Below, in pieces: positions 32,320 through 41,545 of a DNA stretch of 64,000 nucleotides. The position numbers and the translations under genes are program-made. Below the pieces are notes generated by a model. It saw nothing but the letters and a program-made list of their open reading frames with translations, searched no databases and had not been told where the DNA came from. Source of the DNA: RYN-230 sp963793825 (GTDB taxonomy: Bacteria > Actinomycetota > Actinomycetes > Streptosporangiales > Streptosporangiaceae); assembly GCA_963793825.1 (NCBI GenBank), contig CAWCBE010000001.1:175288-239287 (forward strand). The letters run 5' to 3'. How positions within the stretch are numbered: the stretch's first letter is position 1; each line of letters starts with the position of its first letter.

Positions 32320-34557
32320 ATGTGCGGAATCGTCGGCTGCCTGGCTCTCGCTCTGGAGGCGGATCCGGACCAGGACTGGGTGCATGCCGCCACCGAGCGG
32401 ATCTGCCACCGCGGTCCGGACGACGAGGGCTTCTACACCGACCCTGACGTCGCGCTCGGCTTCCGGCGCCTGGCCATCATCGACCTGTCCCCGCGCGGCC
32501 ACCAGCCGATGCGGTCGGCCGACGGCCGCTACTGGATGGTCTACAACGGCGAGATCTACAACTACGTGGAACTCGGCCAGGAGCTCCGGGAGCAGGGCGT
32601 GGCGCTGCGCTCCGCCTCGGACTCCGAGGTGCTCCTGGAGATGTACGCCCTGGTCGGCAAGGACGTGGTGCACCGGCTCCGCGGCATGTTCGCGTTCGCG
32701 ATCTGGGACACCTGGACGCGGGAGCTGTTCTGCGCCCGGGACCAGTTCGGCATCAAGCCCTTCTACTACACGGTGGACCCGCCGCGGGAGCTGGACTGGC
32801 TGGGCGGGGCCGGGCCCGCGGGCCCGGCCCCGGGCGACTCGGCTCAGGACCCGGGGCGCGCCGGGTCCGCGTCCGGGCGGCACGCGGCCGGCGCGGCGTG
32901 GCCGGCGGAGCGGCCCGGGCCGGCGAGTGCGCCGGGCGGCCGCGGCCGTCACGCCGCCGGCCGGACGGCCGGTCAGCCCGGCCCGGCCGGCCCGCGGGAC
33001 AGCTCCGGGGGCCCCGGCGGGGACGGCTACGGTGAGGCCCCCCAGGCTGACCACGGCCTGGGCGCTGCGGCCGGCACCGGGCGGCTGCTCCGCTTCGCGT
33101 CCGAGCGCAAGGCGCTGGCGAGCCCGGGCGAGCTGAGCACGCTCGACGGGGACTCGCTGCGCCGCTACCTGGCCTTCCAGTACGTGCCGCCGCCGGCCGC
33201 GCTCACCCCGCCGATCCGGGTGCTGCCCCCCGGGCACGCGCTGATCGCCCGGCCAGGCGGCGGCGTGGACGTCTACCGTTACTGGCGGGCCGACCTCCGC
33301 CCGGCCAAGGCGCCCAGCGAGGGCAGCGCCGCGCAGATCCTGGCCGTGATGCGGGACTCGGTGGCTGTGCACCTGCGCAGTGACGCGCCGCTGGGGGCGT
33401 TCCTGTCCGGCGGGATCGACTCCGCGGCCATCTGCGCTCTCGCCGCCGAGCACCGGCCCGACCTGCTCACCTTCACCGTGGGCTTCGAGCGCGAAGGCTA
33501 CAGCGAGATCGACCGGGCCCAGGAGACGGCCGCCGCGCTCGGGGTGAAGAACATCCCGTACGTGATCGGCGCGGAGGAGTTCTTCACCCACCTGCCCCGG
33601 ATCATCTGGCATCTCGACGACCCGATGGCGGATGCCGCCGCGGTACCGCTCTGGTTCGTCGCCCGGGAGGCCAGCAAGCACGTCAAGGTGGTGCTGTCCG
33701 GCGAGGGCTCGGACGAGCTGTTCGGCGGGTACGCCATCTACCACCAGCCGGGCGTGGTCCGGGCCGGGGAACGGCTGCCCGGGATGGCCCGGCTGCCGCT
33801 GAAGCGGGCTGCCGCGATGATGCCGGCCGGAGTCAAGGGCAAGGGCTTCCTGGAGCGGACCTCGACCCCGCTGCGGCAGCGGTACATCGGCAACGCGCAC
33901 GTGTTCTCCGGCGGGCAGGTGGACCTGGTGGCCCGGGGCCCGGGCAGCCCGGCGGCCAGCGCGTACTCGGTCACCGACCCCATCTATGACCAGGCCGCCG
34001 CGGCCGACCTGGACGACACCTCCACCATGCAGCTGGTGGACATCAACACCTGGCTGCACGGCGACATCCTGGTCAAGGCGGACCGGATGACGATGGCGCA
34101 CAGCCTGGAACTGCGGGTGCCGTTCCTGGACCGCGAGGTGATGGCGGTGGCGTCCCGGCTGGCCCGCGAGGAGAAGATCGGCGCGGGCACCACCAAGCTG
34201 GCGCTGCGCGAGGCGATGGGCGCGGTGCTCCCGCAGGCCGCCGCGGAACGGGCCAAGCTGGGTTTCCCGGTGCCCATCGGGTTCTGGCTCAAGGGCGAGA
34301 TGTACGGGTACGCGGAGCGGCTGCTCAGTGAGGCGCGGACCGATCAGTGGATCGACCGGCAGGCGGCGCTGTCCCTGCTGCAGCGGTTCCAGGCGGGCGA
34401 GCCGGACGTCAGCTGGCGGCACATCTGGGTGCTGGTCGTGTTCTCCCTGTGGCACCAGATCTACGTCGAGCGGGTCTACGACCCGGCCGCGCTGGGCTGG
34501 GAACGCCTGCCCAGCGCGGGTGGCGCGTGGGATCCAGCCGCCGGCGGCGCCCGGTGA
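32320..34557 (+). CDS. asnB: Glutamine-hydrolysing asparagine synthetase
   Basis: A 745-aa class II glutamine amidotransferase that makes Asn from Asp, Gln and ATP. The start at 32320 is chosen so that the catalytic Cys is residue 2 (MCGIVGCL), as the N-terminal nucleophile requires. Glutaminase motifs include RGPDDEG and MVYNGEIYNY; the synthetase domain has the PP-loop GAFLSGGIDSAAICAL and VVLSGEGSDELFGGY. A Gly/Pro/Ala-rich insertion of about 90 residues (about 160-252) breaks the glutaminase domain between KPFYYT and LLRFASERKAL, where other AsnB proteins have a short loop. The insertion is in frame and free of stops, so the enzyme may still fold. Confidence 0.93.
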   Translation: MCGIVGCLALALEADPDQDWVHAATERICHRGPDDEGFYTDPDVALGFRRLAIIDLSPRGHQPMRSADGRYWMVYNGEIYNYVELGQELREQGVALRSASDSEVLLEMYALVGKDVVHRLRGMFAFAIWDTWTRELFCARDQFGIKPFYYTVDPPRELDWLGGAGPAGPAPGDSAQDPGRAGSASGRHAAGAAWPAERPGPASAPGGRGRHAAGRTAGQPGPAGPRDSSGGPGGDGYGEAPQADHGLGAAAGTGRLLRFASERKALASPGELSTLDGDSLRRYLAFQYVPPPAALTPPIRVLPPGHALIARPGGGVDVYRYWRADLRPAKAPSEGSAAQILAVMRDSVAVHLRSDAPLGAFLSGGIDSAAICALAAEHRPDLLTFTVGFEREGYSEIDRAQETAAALGVKNIPYVIGAEEFFTHLPRIIWHLDDPMADAAAVPLWFVAREASKHVKVVLSGEGSDELFGGYAIYHQPGVVRAGERLPGMARLPLKRAAAMMPAGVKGKGFLERTSTPLRQRYIGNAHVFSGGQVDLVARGPGSPAASAYSVTDPIYDQAAAADLDDTSTMQLVDINTWLHGDILVKADRMTMAHSLELRVPFLDREVMAVASRLAREEKIGAGTTKLALREAMGAVLPQAAAERAKLGFPVPIGFWLKGEMYGYAERLLSEARTDQWIDRQAALSLLQRFQAGEPDVSWRHIWVLVVFSLWHQIYVERVYDPAALGWERLPSAGGAWDPAAGGAR

Positions 34558-34563
34558 CGCGGT

Positions 34564-34596
34564 AGGTCAGCCGGTCATCAGGTCAGCCGGTCATCG
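34564..34596. repeat. Short tandem repeat at the sigma-factor 3' end
   Basis: Two copies of GGTCAGCCGGTCATC, 17 bp apart, the second covering the last codons and stop of the sigma-factor gene. Probably a local duplication in the 26-bp gap between convergent genes. Confidence 0.6.
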
Positions 34597-35167
34597 GAGC
34601 CAGGCCTGGGCCGTGGCCCGGGCCGTACGCCGACAGCTTGTCGCGCAGCCGCCCGCGGCCGCGGTGCAGCCGGGACATGACCGTGCCGATCGGGGTGCCC
34701 ATGATCTCGGCGATCTCCTTGTAGGCGTACCCCTCGATGTCGGCCAGGTAGACCGCCACCCGGAACTCCTCCGGCAGGTCCCGCAGGGCCCGCAGGATCT
34801 CCGAGTCGGCCAGCCGGTCGAGCGCCTCCGCCTCCGCCGACCGGGCCTGCGCCAGCAGCGGGTCGGCCGGCAGCTGCCACTCCTGGAAATCACCGCTGGA
34901 GGCCTGGCGCGGCTCCCGGCGGCGCTTGCGGTAGCTGTTGATGAACGTGTTGGCCAGGATCCGGTGCAGCCATGCCTTCAGGTTCGTGCCCGGGCGGAAC
35001 TGGTGGAAGGCGGCGTACGCCTTGGCCGAGGTCTCCTGGACCAGGTCTTCCGCGTCGGTGGGGTTGCGGGTCATCCGGAGCGCAGCGGGGTAGAGCTGAC
35101 CGAGGAAGGGCACGACATCCTGCTCGAACCTCCGGTCCCGGTCCGGCGCCTGTTCGGTAGTCCCCAT
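34583..35167 (-). CDS. SigR/SigH-like ECF RNA polymerase sigma factor
   Basis: A 194-aa group 4 sigma factor. Region 2 is LYPAALRMTRNPTDAEDLVQ with LKAWLHRILANTFINSYRKRRREP, and region 4 is LRALRDLPEEFRVAVYLADI with MGTPIGTVMSRLHRGRGRLR. The sequence closely follows the SigR (Streptomyces) / SigH (Mycobacterium) group that controls thiol-oxidative stress. These are normally followed by the zinc anti-sigma gene rsrA/rshA. Here the gene ends 26 bp from the convergent asnB, so no anti-sigma gene is adjacent. Upstream on the minus strand, GGGTT-N16-GTT only loosely resembles a SigR-type promoter. Confidence 0.9.
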   Translation of the reverse strand: MGTTEQAPDRDRRFEQDVVPFLGQLYPAALRMTRNPTDAEDLVQETSAKAYAAFHQFRPGTNLKAWLHRILANTFINSYRKRRREPRQASSGDFQEWQLPADPLLAQARSAEAEALDRLADSEILRALRDLPEEFRVAVYLADIEGYAYKEIAEIMGTPIGTVMSRLHRGRGRLRDKLSAYGPGHGPGLAPMTG

Positions 35168-35311
35168 CGGTCACTCCTCGGTCGTTACCCTGTCAACTGT
35201 AGAGACGTATGGGAACCCACGTCTGGCTCGGTGACTCGGGTCACATTTCTTCACCCCGGTGTTGCGCTCTAGTTCTACCCGCACAAACTGAAAGATTCCT
35301 GAAAGTGCCCT

Positions 35312-37113
35312 GTGAGCAGCGCCTGCTCAGGTACCAGTGATTCGGTGCCACCCCGTCGCGCGGATGCCGCCGCTGGCCTGCCAATAACGGCGCTGGCCGG
35401 CGGCGGCGTCGTGGACGAGCCGGGCCTGCTGGCGGTGGCGGCCCGGCTCGGCGCGGCCAGCGTGCCCGGCTGGTCCCGGGCCGAGCAGCGGCTGGCCGCC
35501 TGGGCCCGCACCGGCTCCCCCGCGGCCTGCGGGCCGCGGGCCGCCGGGCCGGGCGCTGCCTGCGGGGGGGAGGCCCCCGGCCCGGGCGGGGCGTCGGGCC
35601 TGGCCGCGGTGCGGGAACAGGTCCAGGCAGGCGGGGACCCGCTCGGCGAGGCGTTCTGCGCGCTGCGCGGGGCGGACCGGCGGCGCGGCCTGGGCCAGAC
35701 CTTCACCCCCGTGCCGGTCATCGACAGCATGATCGCCTGGGCCGCCGCCAGCGGATGCCGTCCGGCCCGGGTGGTCGACCCGGGCTGCGGGTCAGCGCGG
35801 TTCCTGCTCGCCGCAGGACGGCGCTGGCCGGATGCCGAGCTGGTCGGCGTGGAGATCGACCCGGCCGCCGCCATCCTCGGCCGGGCCAGCCTGGCCGCGG
35901 CCGGGCTGGCCGCCCGGTCCCGGGTCGTCCTGGGCGACTACCGCAGCGCGCGGCTGCCCCGGGCATGCGGCCCGACCCTGTACCTGGGCAACCCGCCCTA
36001 CGTCCGGCACCACCACATCGCGGCGGGCTGGAAGGACTGGCTCCGCCGGGCCGCCGCCGACCAGGGCCTGCCCGCCAGTGCCCTGGCCGGGCTGCATGCC
36101 CACTTCTTCCTGGCCACCGCCCGGCGCGCGGTGCCCGGGGACACCGGCGTGCTGATCACCGCGGCCGAGTGGCTCGACGTAAACTACGGCAGCCTGATCC
36201 GCGGGCTGCTGCTCGGCAGCCTGGGCGGCCGCGCGCTGCACCTGATCGAGCCCGCCAGCCCGGTCTTCGCGGACGCCGCCGCCACCTCGGTGATCGCCTG
36301 TTTCCAGCCCGGCACCGCGGCCCGCACGGTGCGGCTGCGCCGGGTCGCCAGCGCCGGCCAGCTGGGCCGCCTGGACGGCGGCCGGCCCGTGCCCGCGCCG
36401 GTGCTCCGGGCCGCGGCGCGCTGGGGCCCGCTGCTGCGGGCGGCCCGGCCGGGCCGCCCGCGGCCGGCCACGTCGAGCTGGGTGAGCTGTGCCGGGTCCA
36501 CCGGGGCCAGGTGACCGGCGCGAACGCGGTATGGATCAGCCAGGGACGGCATCCGCTGGTGCCGGGCCGGTTCCAGCTCCCGGCGGTGACCCAGGGCCGC
36601 GAGTTGCTGCGCGCGGGCCAGGCGCTGCCCGCCGGCGCTTCGCTGCGGCTGGTCATCGACCTGCCGGCGGACCTGGGCCAGCTGAGCGAGGCGGAGCGGG
36701 AGCCGGTGGCGTGCTTCCTGCGCTGGGCGGCGTCGGCCGGCGCGGCGGACGGCTACGTGGCCCGGCACCGCACGCCGTGGTGGCGGGTCCGCCTGGGGCC
36801 GCCTGCGCCGATCCTGGCCAGCTACATGGCCCGCCGCCCGCCCGCCTTCGTCCGCAACCTGGCGGCCGCCCGGCACCTCAACATCGCGCACGGCCTCTAC
36901 CCGCGCGACCCGCTGGCCGCCCCGCTGCTCGACGCCCTGGCCGCCGTCCTGGCCGGGTCGGTGACCACCGGCCAGGGCCGGGTGTACGCGGGGGGCCTGG
37001 TCAAGTTCGAGCCGCGGGAGATGGAACGGCTGCCGGTCCCCGGGCCGGCCCTGCTGGCCGCCCTGTCCGCGGGCAGGCGGTCAGATCCAGCCGTGATACC
37101 ACATGTGGGTTAG
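35312..37113 (+). pseudogene. N6-adenine DNA methyltransferase split by a frameshift
   Basis: Two overlapping frames together encode one TaqI/Eco57I-type methylase. The first frame (from GTG at 35312) carries TFTPVPVIDSMIAWA, the SAM site VVDPGCGSARFLLAAG and the catalytic NPPY (YLGNPPYVRHHH), but turns into Arg/Pro-rich nonsense near 36450-36480. The second frame picks up there with ELCRVHRGQVTGANAVWIS and runs to 37113 with a normal target-recognition tail. Joining them needs a one-base shift (first frame to the -1 frame) inside a GC-rich run. It could be a true pseudogene, programmed shift or sequencing error. No restriction enzyme gene is adjacent; the 3' end overlaps pmt by 33 bp. Confidence 0.8.
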
Positions 37114-38706
37114 CCAGGACGAGTACGGGATGATCTGCCCCGAGATGATCGGGTACAGGTACGCGAAGTTCAGCAGCACGCCGAGCAGGTAGCCACCGGC
37201 CACCGCGGCGCCGGCCGTGCGCCGGGTGGCGGACGCCTGGGCCGGGCCGATGATCAGCCCCAGGCACAGCGTGATCGCGATGATCAGGAACGGCTCGAAC
37301 TCCAGCGCGTAGAAGAAGAACTCGGTCCGGTGGTCGTGCACCGCGAACCAGAACCAGGGCAGCCACCCCACCGCCACCGCGAGCAGCACCGCGCCGGCCC
37401 GCCAGTCCCGGCGGGTCAGCCACCATACGAAGCAGACCAGCAGGGCAGCGATGGACGCCCACCAGATCAGCGGCGTCCCGATGGACAGCACCTCCTGCGC
37501 CTTCGTGCCCGCCGCGCCGCAGCTCCCGTGCGTGCCGCCGGCCGGGCACTGCCAGAAGAACGCGACCGGGCGGCTCATCACCAGCCACGTCCACGGCTGC
37601 GACTGGTACGGGTGGTGCGTGGTAAGGCCGAGGTGGAACTGCAGGATCTGCTTCTGGTACTGCACGAAGGAGGCCAGCGCCGAGATCACCGGCACGTGGA
37701 TGCCGTCCTGCGCGGCCCACTGCCGGTCGTAACCGGAGCTGGTGAAGAACCAGCCGGCCCAGGTGATCACGTATACCACCAGCGGCAGCAGCCCGCACCA
37801 GGCCGGCAGCCACCGGGCGCGCCGCAGGGTGCCGCCGAGGCCGACCCGCAGCCCGGCCGCCCGCCGCGCTCCCACGTCCCAGGCGACGACCAGGGCGGCA
37901 AAGCCGAGCACGTACCAGATCGCGTCCCATTTCGAGGCCAGCGCCAGGCCCAGGCACACCCCGGCGCCCACCCGCCACCAGGGCACCTCACGCCAGCGGA
38001 CCCGCCGCCAGGAACCTGGTCCGCGGACCGCTCCCGGCCCGGCCGGTTCCGGCTCGTCCCCGCGGGGCGCCTGCACCGCCGCGGCCAGCCGGGCCCGGGT
38101 CAGGTCGCGGTCCACCACCAGGCAGCCGAACGCGGCGAGCACCCAGAACATCAGGAAGATGTCCAGCAGCGCCGTCCGGCTCATCACGAATTCCAGCCCG
38201 TCCAGCGCCATCAGCAGGCCCGCGACGCAGCCGAGCAGGGTGGAGCGGGTCATCCGCCGCGTGATCCGGGCCAGCAGCAGGATGGCCAGCGACCCGATCA
38301 CCGCGGTGGCGAACCGCCAGCCGAATGAGTTCAGCCCGAAGGTCCACTCACCGAACGCGATGAACAGCTTGCCCACCGGCGGGTGCACCACGAACTCGCC
38401 GCCGGTGGTGAAGATGTGCGAGTTCCCGTGCACGAGCAGCGAGTTCCGGTTGCTCACGTAGTTGTGCTCGACGCCGAAACGGAGGATGCCGAGCGCGTCC
38501 GGCACGTAGTACGTCTCATCGAAGATGGCGGCGTTCGGCACGCTGAGCCGGTTGAACCGGAGGAACGCGCCGAACGCGGTGACCAGCAGCGGCCCGGCCC
38601 AGGCCCAGAACGCGCTGCCGGGCATGGCCGGGACCATCCGGGCACGCAGCGCGGACGGCGGGTCGGCAGCGGCGGCTGGCTGGGCCGACGCCCGGGAGAG
38701 CATCAT
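37081..38706 (-). CDS. Protein O-mannosyltransferase (Pmt)
   Basis: A 541-aa GT39-family membrane enzyme that transfers mannose from polyprenyl-phosphate mannose to Ser/Thr of exported proteins. The DE motif lies in the first outer loop (NAAIFDETYYVPDALGIL), followed by about ten hydrophobic segments and the C-terminal PMT_4TMC domain. ATG at 38706 (with a second ATG at 38703) is taken as start; the frame stays open to 38805 but that part overlaps the divergent rsmI and looks non-coding. The pmt/rsmI divergent pair is a usual actinobacterial order. The surface proteins encoded at 28-31 kb, rich in Thr/Ser/Pro, would be natural substrates. Confidence 0.93.
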   Translation of the reverse strand: MMLSRASAQPAAAADPPSALRARMVPAMPGSAFWAWAGPLLVTAFGAFLRFNRLSVPNAAIFDETYYVPDALGILRFGVEHNYVSNRNSLLVHGNSHIFTTGGEFVVHPPVGKLFIAFGEWTFGLNSFGWRFATAVIGSLAILLLARITRRMTRSTLLGCVAGLLMALDGLEFVMSRTALLDIFLMFWVLAAFGCLVVDRDLTRARLAAAVQAPRGDEPEPAGPGAVRGPGSWRRVRWREVPWWRVGAGVCLGLALASKWDAIWYVLGFAALVVAWDVGARRAAGLRVGLGGTLRRARWLPAWCGLLPLVVYVITWAGWFFTSSGYDRQWAAQDGIHVPVISALASFVQYQKQILQFHLGLTTHHPYQSQPWTWLVMSRPVAFFWQCPAGGTHGSCGAAGTKAQEVLSIGTPLIWWASIAALLVCFVWWLTRRDWRAGAVLLAVAVGWLPWFWFAVHDHRTEFFFYALEFEPFLIIAITLCLGLIIGPAQASATRRTAGAAVAGGYLLGVLLNFAYLYPIISGQIIPYSSWLTHMWYHGWI

Positions 38707-38819
38707 CGAAACATCGTAGGGCGGCGGCGCCGCGCGGCGGGCGCCAGATCCACCAGATCGGAGCGTACCGGTGCGCCAGCCGCGCCAGGGCGGTGGCCGG
38801 GACATACCGTGGTCCCGGC

Positions 38820-39722
38820 ATGAATACCACTGACCAGGGCACGCTCACGGTGGCCGCCGTGCCCATCGGCCGGCCCGGTGACGCCTCCCCCCGGCTCGCG
38901 GCGGCGCTGGCCGCGTCCCCCGTGGTGGCCGCGGAGGACACCCGCCGGGTCCGGCGGCTCGCCGCCAGCCTGGGCACCGAGATCACCGGCAAGGTGGTCT
39001 CCTATTACGACGCGGTCGAGCGCAGCCGGGAAGCCGGCCTGCTGGCCGCGCTGCGGAGCGGCCAGGACGTGCTGCTGGTCACCGACGCGGGCATGCCGGC
39101 CATCAGCGACCCGGGCTACCGCCTCGTCGCGGCGGCGGCCGAGGCGGGCCTGCCGGTGACCGTGCTCCCGGGGCCGTCCGCGGTGACCGCCGCGCTGGCC
39201 GTGTCCGGGCTTCCGTCGGACCGGTTCTGCTTCGAGGGGTTCCCGCCCCGCCGGGCGGGCGAGCGGGCCCGCCGGTTCGGCAGCCTGGCCACCGAGTCCC
39301 GGACCCTGGTCTTCTACGAGTCCCCGCGGCGGCTCGCGGCCACCCTGGCGGAACTGGCGGCGGCGTTCGGCGCTGGCCGGCGCGCGGTGGTGTGCCGGGA
39401 GCTGACCAAGACCCACGAGGAGATCGTCCGCGGCACGCTCGCCGAGCTGGCGGACTGGGCCGTGCCCGGGGTCCTGGGCGAGATCACCCTGGTGGTCGGG
39501 GGAGCCGAGCCGGGGACGGGCGGAACGGCCGGGCGCGGTCCCGCCGAGGCGGCGGCCGAAGTGGCCCGCCGCGAAGCGGCCGGCGCCACCCGCCGGGACG
39601 CCATCGCCGCCGTCGCCCGGGACTGGGGCCTGCGCAAGCGGGAGGTCTACGAGGCGGTCCATCACGGCACGCCGGCTGACCCGCCCGCGACTGCAGGAGG
39701 GTCACCCCCCGGCCCCCGCTAG
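38820..39722 (+). CDS. rsmI: 16S rRNA (cytidine-1402-2'-O)-methyltransferase
   Basis: A 300-aa tetrapyrrole-methylase-fold enzyme that methylates the ribose of C1402 of 16S rRNA. The ATG at 38820 begins MNTTDQGTLTVAAVPIGRPG. Motifs include VVAAEDTRRVRRL, VLLVTDAGMPAISDPGYRLV, VLPGPSAVTAALAVSGL and YESPRRLAATL. It ends 10 bp before metG, so both are likely one unit. A Gly/Pro tail ends the protein. Confidence 0.95.
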   Translation: MNTTDQGTLTVAAVPIGRPGDASPRLAAALAASPVVAAEDTRRVRRLAASLGTEITGKVVSYYDAVERSREAGLLAALRSGQDVLLVTDAGMPAISDPGYRLVAAAAEAGLPVTVLPGPSAVTAALAVSGLPSDRFCFEGFPPRRAGERARRFGSLATESRTLVFYESPRRLAATLAELAAAFGAGRRAVVCRELTKTHEEIVRGTLAELADWAVPGVLGEITLVVGGAEPGTGGTAGRGPAEAAAEVARREAAGATRRDAIAAVARDWGLRKREVYEAVHHGTPADPPATAGGSPPGPR

Positions 39723-39732
39723 GCTGGGTTCC

Positions 39733-41532
39733 ATGTCCCCGACGACCCGGCATATCCTCACCGCCCCGGCGTGGCCGTATGCGAACGGCCCCCGGCACAT
39801 CGGCCATGTCTCCGGCTTCGGCCTGCCCTCGGACATGTTCAGCCGGTACCAGCGGATGGCGGGGAACCGGGTGCTGATGGTCAGCGGCACCGACGAGCAC
39901 GGCACCCCGATCCAGGTCGCCGCCGACGCTGAGGGCCTCACCACCCGGCAGCTCGCCGACCGGTACAACCGGGTCATCGCCGAGGACCTGCGCGCGCTGG
40001 GCCTCTCCTACGACCTGTTCACCCGGACGACGACCCGCAACCACTACGCGGTGGTGCAGGAGATCTTCCTCGGCCTGCTCAAGAACGGCTACATCTTCCC
40101 GCAGACCACGCTGGGCGCGATCTCGCCATCCACCGGCCGGACCCTGCCGGACCGCTACATCGAGGGCACCTGCCCGATCTGCGGCTACGAGCACGCCCGC
40201 GGCGACCAGTGCGACAACTGCGGTAACCAGCTCGACCCGGTCAACCTGATCACCCCCCGCTCGAAGATCAACGGGGAGACGCCCAGGTTCGTCGAGACCG
40301 AGCAGTACTTCCTCGACCTGCCCGCGTTCACCGAGGTGCTCCGCAAGTGGCTGGAGAGCAAGACCGGCCAGTGGCGGCCGAACGTGCTCAACTTCTCGCT
40401 CAACCTGCTCGACGAGCTGCGCCCCCGGGCCATCACCCGCGACCTGGACTGGGGCGTCCCGGTCCCGCTGGACGGCTGGCGGGACCGCACGGACAAGCGG
40501 ATCTACGTCTGGTTCGACGCGGTCATCGGCTACCTGTCCGCGTCGATCGAGTGGGCCCGGCGGTCCGGTGACCCGGACGCCTGGCGGCCCTGGTGGCAGT
40601 CCCCGGGGGCCGAGTCCTATTACTTCATGGGCAAGGACAACATCGTCTTCCACTCCGAGATCTGGCCCGCGATGCTATTCGGCTACAACGGCCAGGGCAG
40701 CAAGGGCGGTGCCCCGGGCGTGCTGGGCGTGCTGGGCGTGCCGACCGAGGTTGTCTCCAGCGAGTACCTGACGATGGAGGGCCGCAAGTTCTCCTCCTCC
40801 CGGTCCGTCGTGATCTACGTACGTGACTTCCTCGAGCGCTACGATGTGGACGCGCTGCGCTACTACGTGGCGGTGGCCGGGCCGGAGAATCAGGACACCG
40901 ACTTCACCTGGAGCGAGTTCCTCCGCCGCAATAACGACGAGCTGGTCGCCACGTGGGGCAACCTGGTCAACCGGTCGGTGTCGTTCGCCGCCCGGAACAT
41001 CGGGTCGATCCCCCCGCCCGGCCAGCTGACCGACGCGGACCGGCTGATCCTGGCCGCCTCGCGGGACTCGTTCGGGCGGGTCGGCGGCGCGCTGGGCCGG
41101 TCCCGGTTCAAGCAGGCGGTCAACGACGCCATGCGTGGCGTGGCCGAGGCCAACAAGTACATGTCCGACCAGGCGCCCTGGAAGCTGCGCGAGTCCGACC
41201 CGGAGCGGATGCGCACCATCCTGCACGTCGTGCTGCAGCTGGTGGACGACGCGAAGACACTGCTCACCCCGTTCCTGCCGGAGTCCTCGGCGAAGGTGTA
41301 CCGGATGCTCGGCGGCGAGGGAGAGTGGTCCGGCACCCCGCGGATCGAGGAAGTGGACGAGGAGGGCGGCCCGTCGTACCCGGTCATCACCGGCGACTAC
41401 GACGCGGCAGCGGCCCGCTGGGAGTCCCGGGCCATCAAGCCGGGGACCCCGCTCGCGCCGCCCGTCCCGCTGTTCGCCAAGCTGGACCCCTCCGTCGTGG
41501 AGGAGGAGCTGGCCCGACTGGGCCAGCCATGA
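39733..41532 (+). CDS. metG: Methionyl-tRNA synthetase
   Basis: A 599-aa class I synthetase. The HIGH-type motif is PYANGPRHIGHVSG, the zinc knuckle has paired Cys (CPICGYEHARGDQCDNCG), and the KMSKS-type motif appears as GRKFSSSRSV, the variant found in many actinobacteria. No C-terminal tRNA-binding domain is present. Start ATG at 39733. tatD begins 13 bp downstream. Confidence 0.97.
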   Translation: MSPTTRHILTAPAWPYANGPRHIGHVSGFGLPSDMFSRYQRMAGNRVLMVSGTDEHGTPIQVAADAEGLTTRQLADRYNRVIAEDLRALGLSYDLFTRTTTRNHYAVVQEIFLGLLKNGYIFPQTTLGAISPSTGRTLPDRYIEGTCPICGYEHARGDQCDNCGNQLDPVNLITPRSKINGETPRFVETEQYFLDLPAFTEVLRKWLESKTGQWRPNVLNFSLNLLDELRPRAITRDLDWGVPVPLDGWRDRTDKRIYVWFDAVIGYLSASIEWARRSGDPDAWRPWWQSPGAESYYFMGKDNIVFHSEIWPAMLFGYNGQGSKGGAPGVLGVLGVPTEVVSSEYLTMEGRKFSSSRSVVIYVRDFLERYDVDALRYYVAVAGPENQDTDFTWSEFLRRNNDELVATWGNLVNRSVSFAARNIGSIPPPGQLTDADRLILAASRDSFGRVGGALGRSRFKQAVNDAMRGVAEANKYMSDQAPWKLRESDPERMRTILHVVLQLVDDAKTLLTPFLPESSAKVYRMLGGEGEWSGTPRIEEVDEEGGPSYPVITGDYDAAAARWESRAIKPGTPLAPPVPLFAKLDPSVVEEELARLGQP

Positions 41533-41545
41533 CCAGGGCGCACGG

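Noticed and set aside
32047..34455. 802-codon minus-strand frame opposite asnB
   Set aside because: Antisense shadow with no conserved domain; asnB motifs on the plus strand explain the region.
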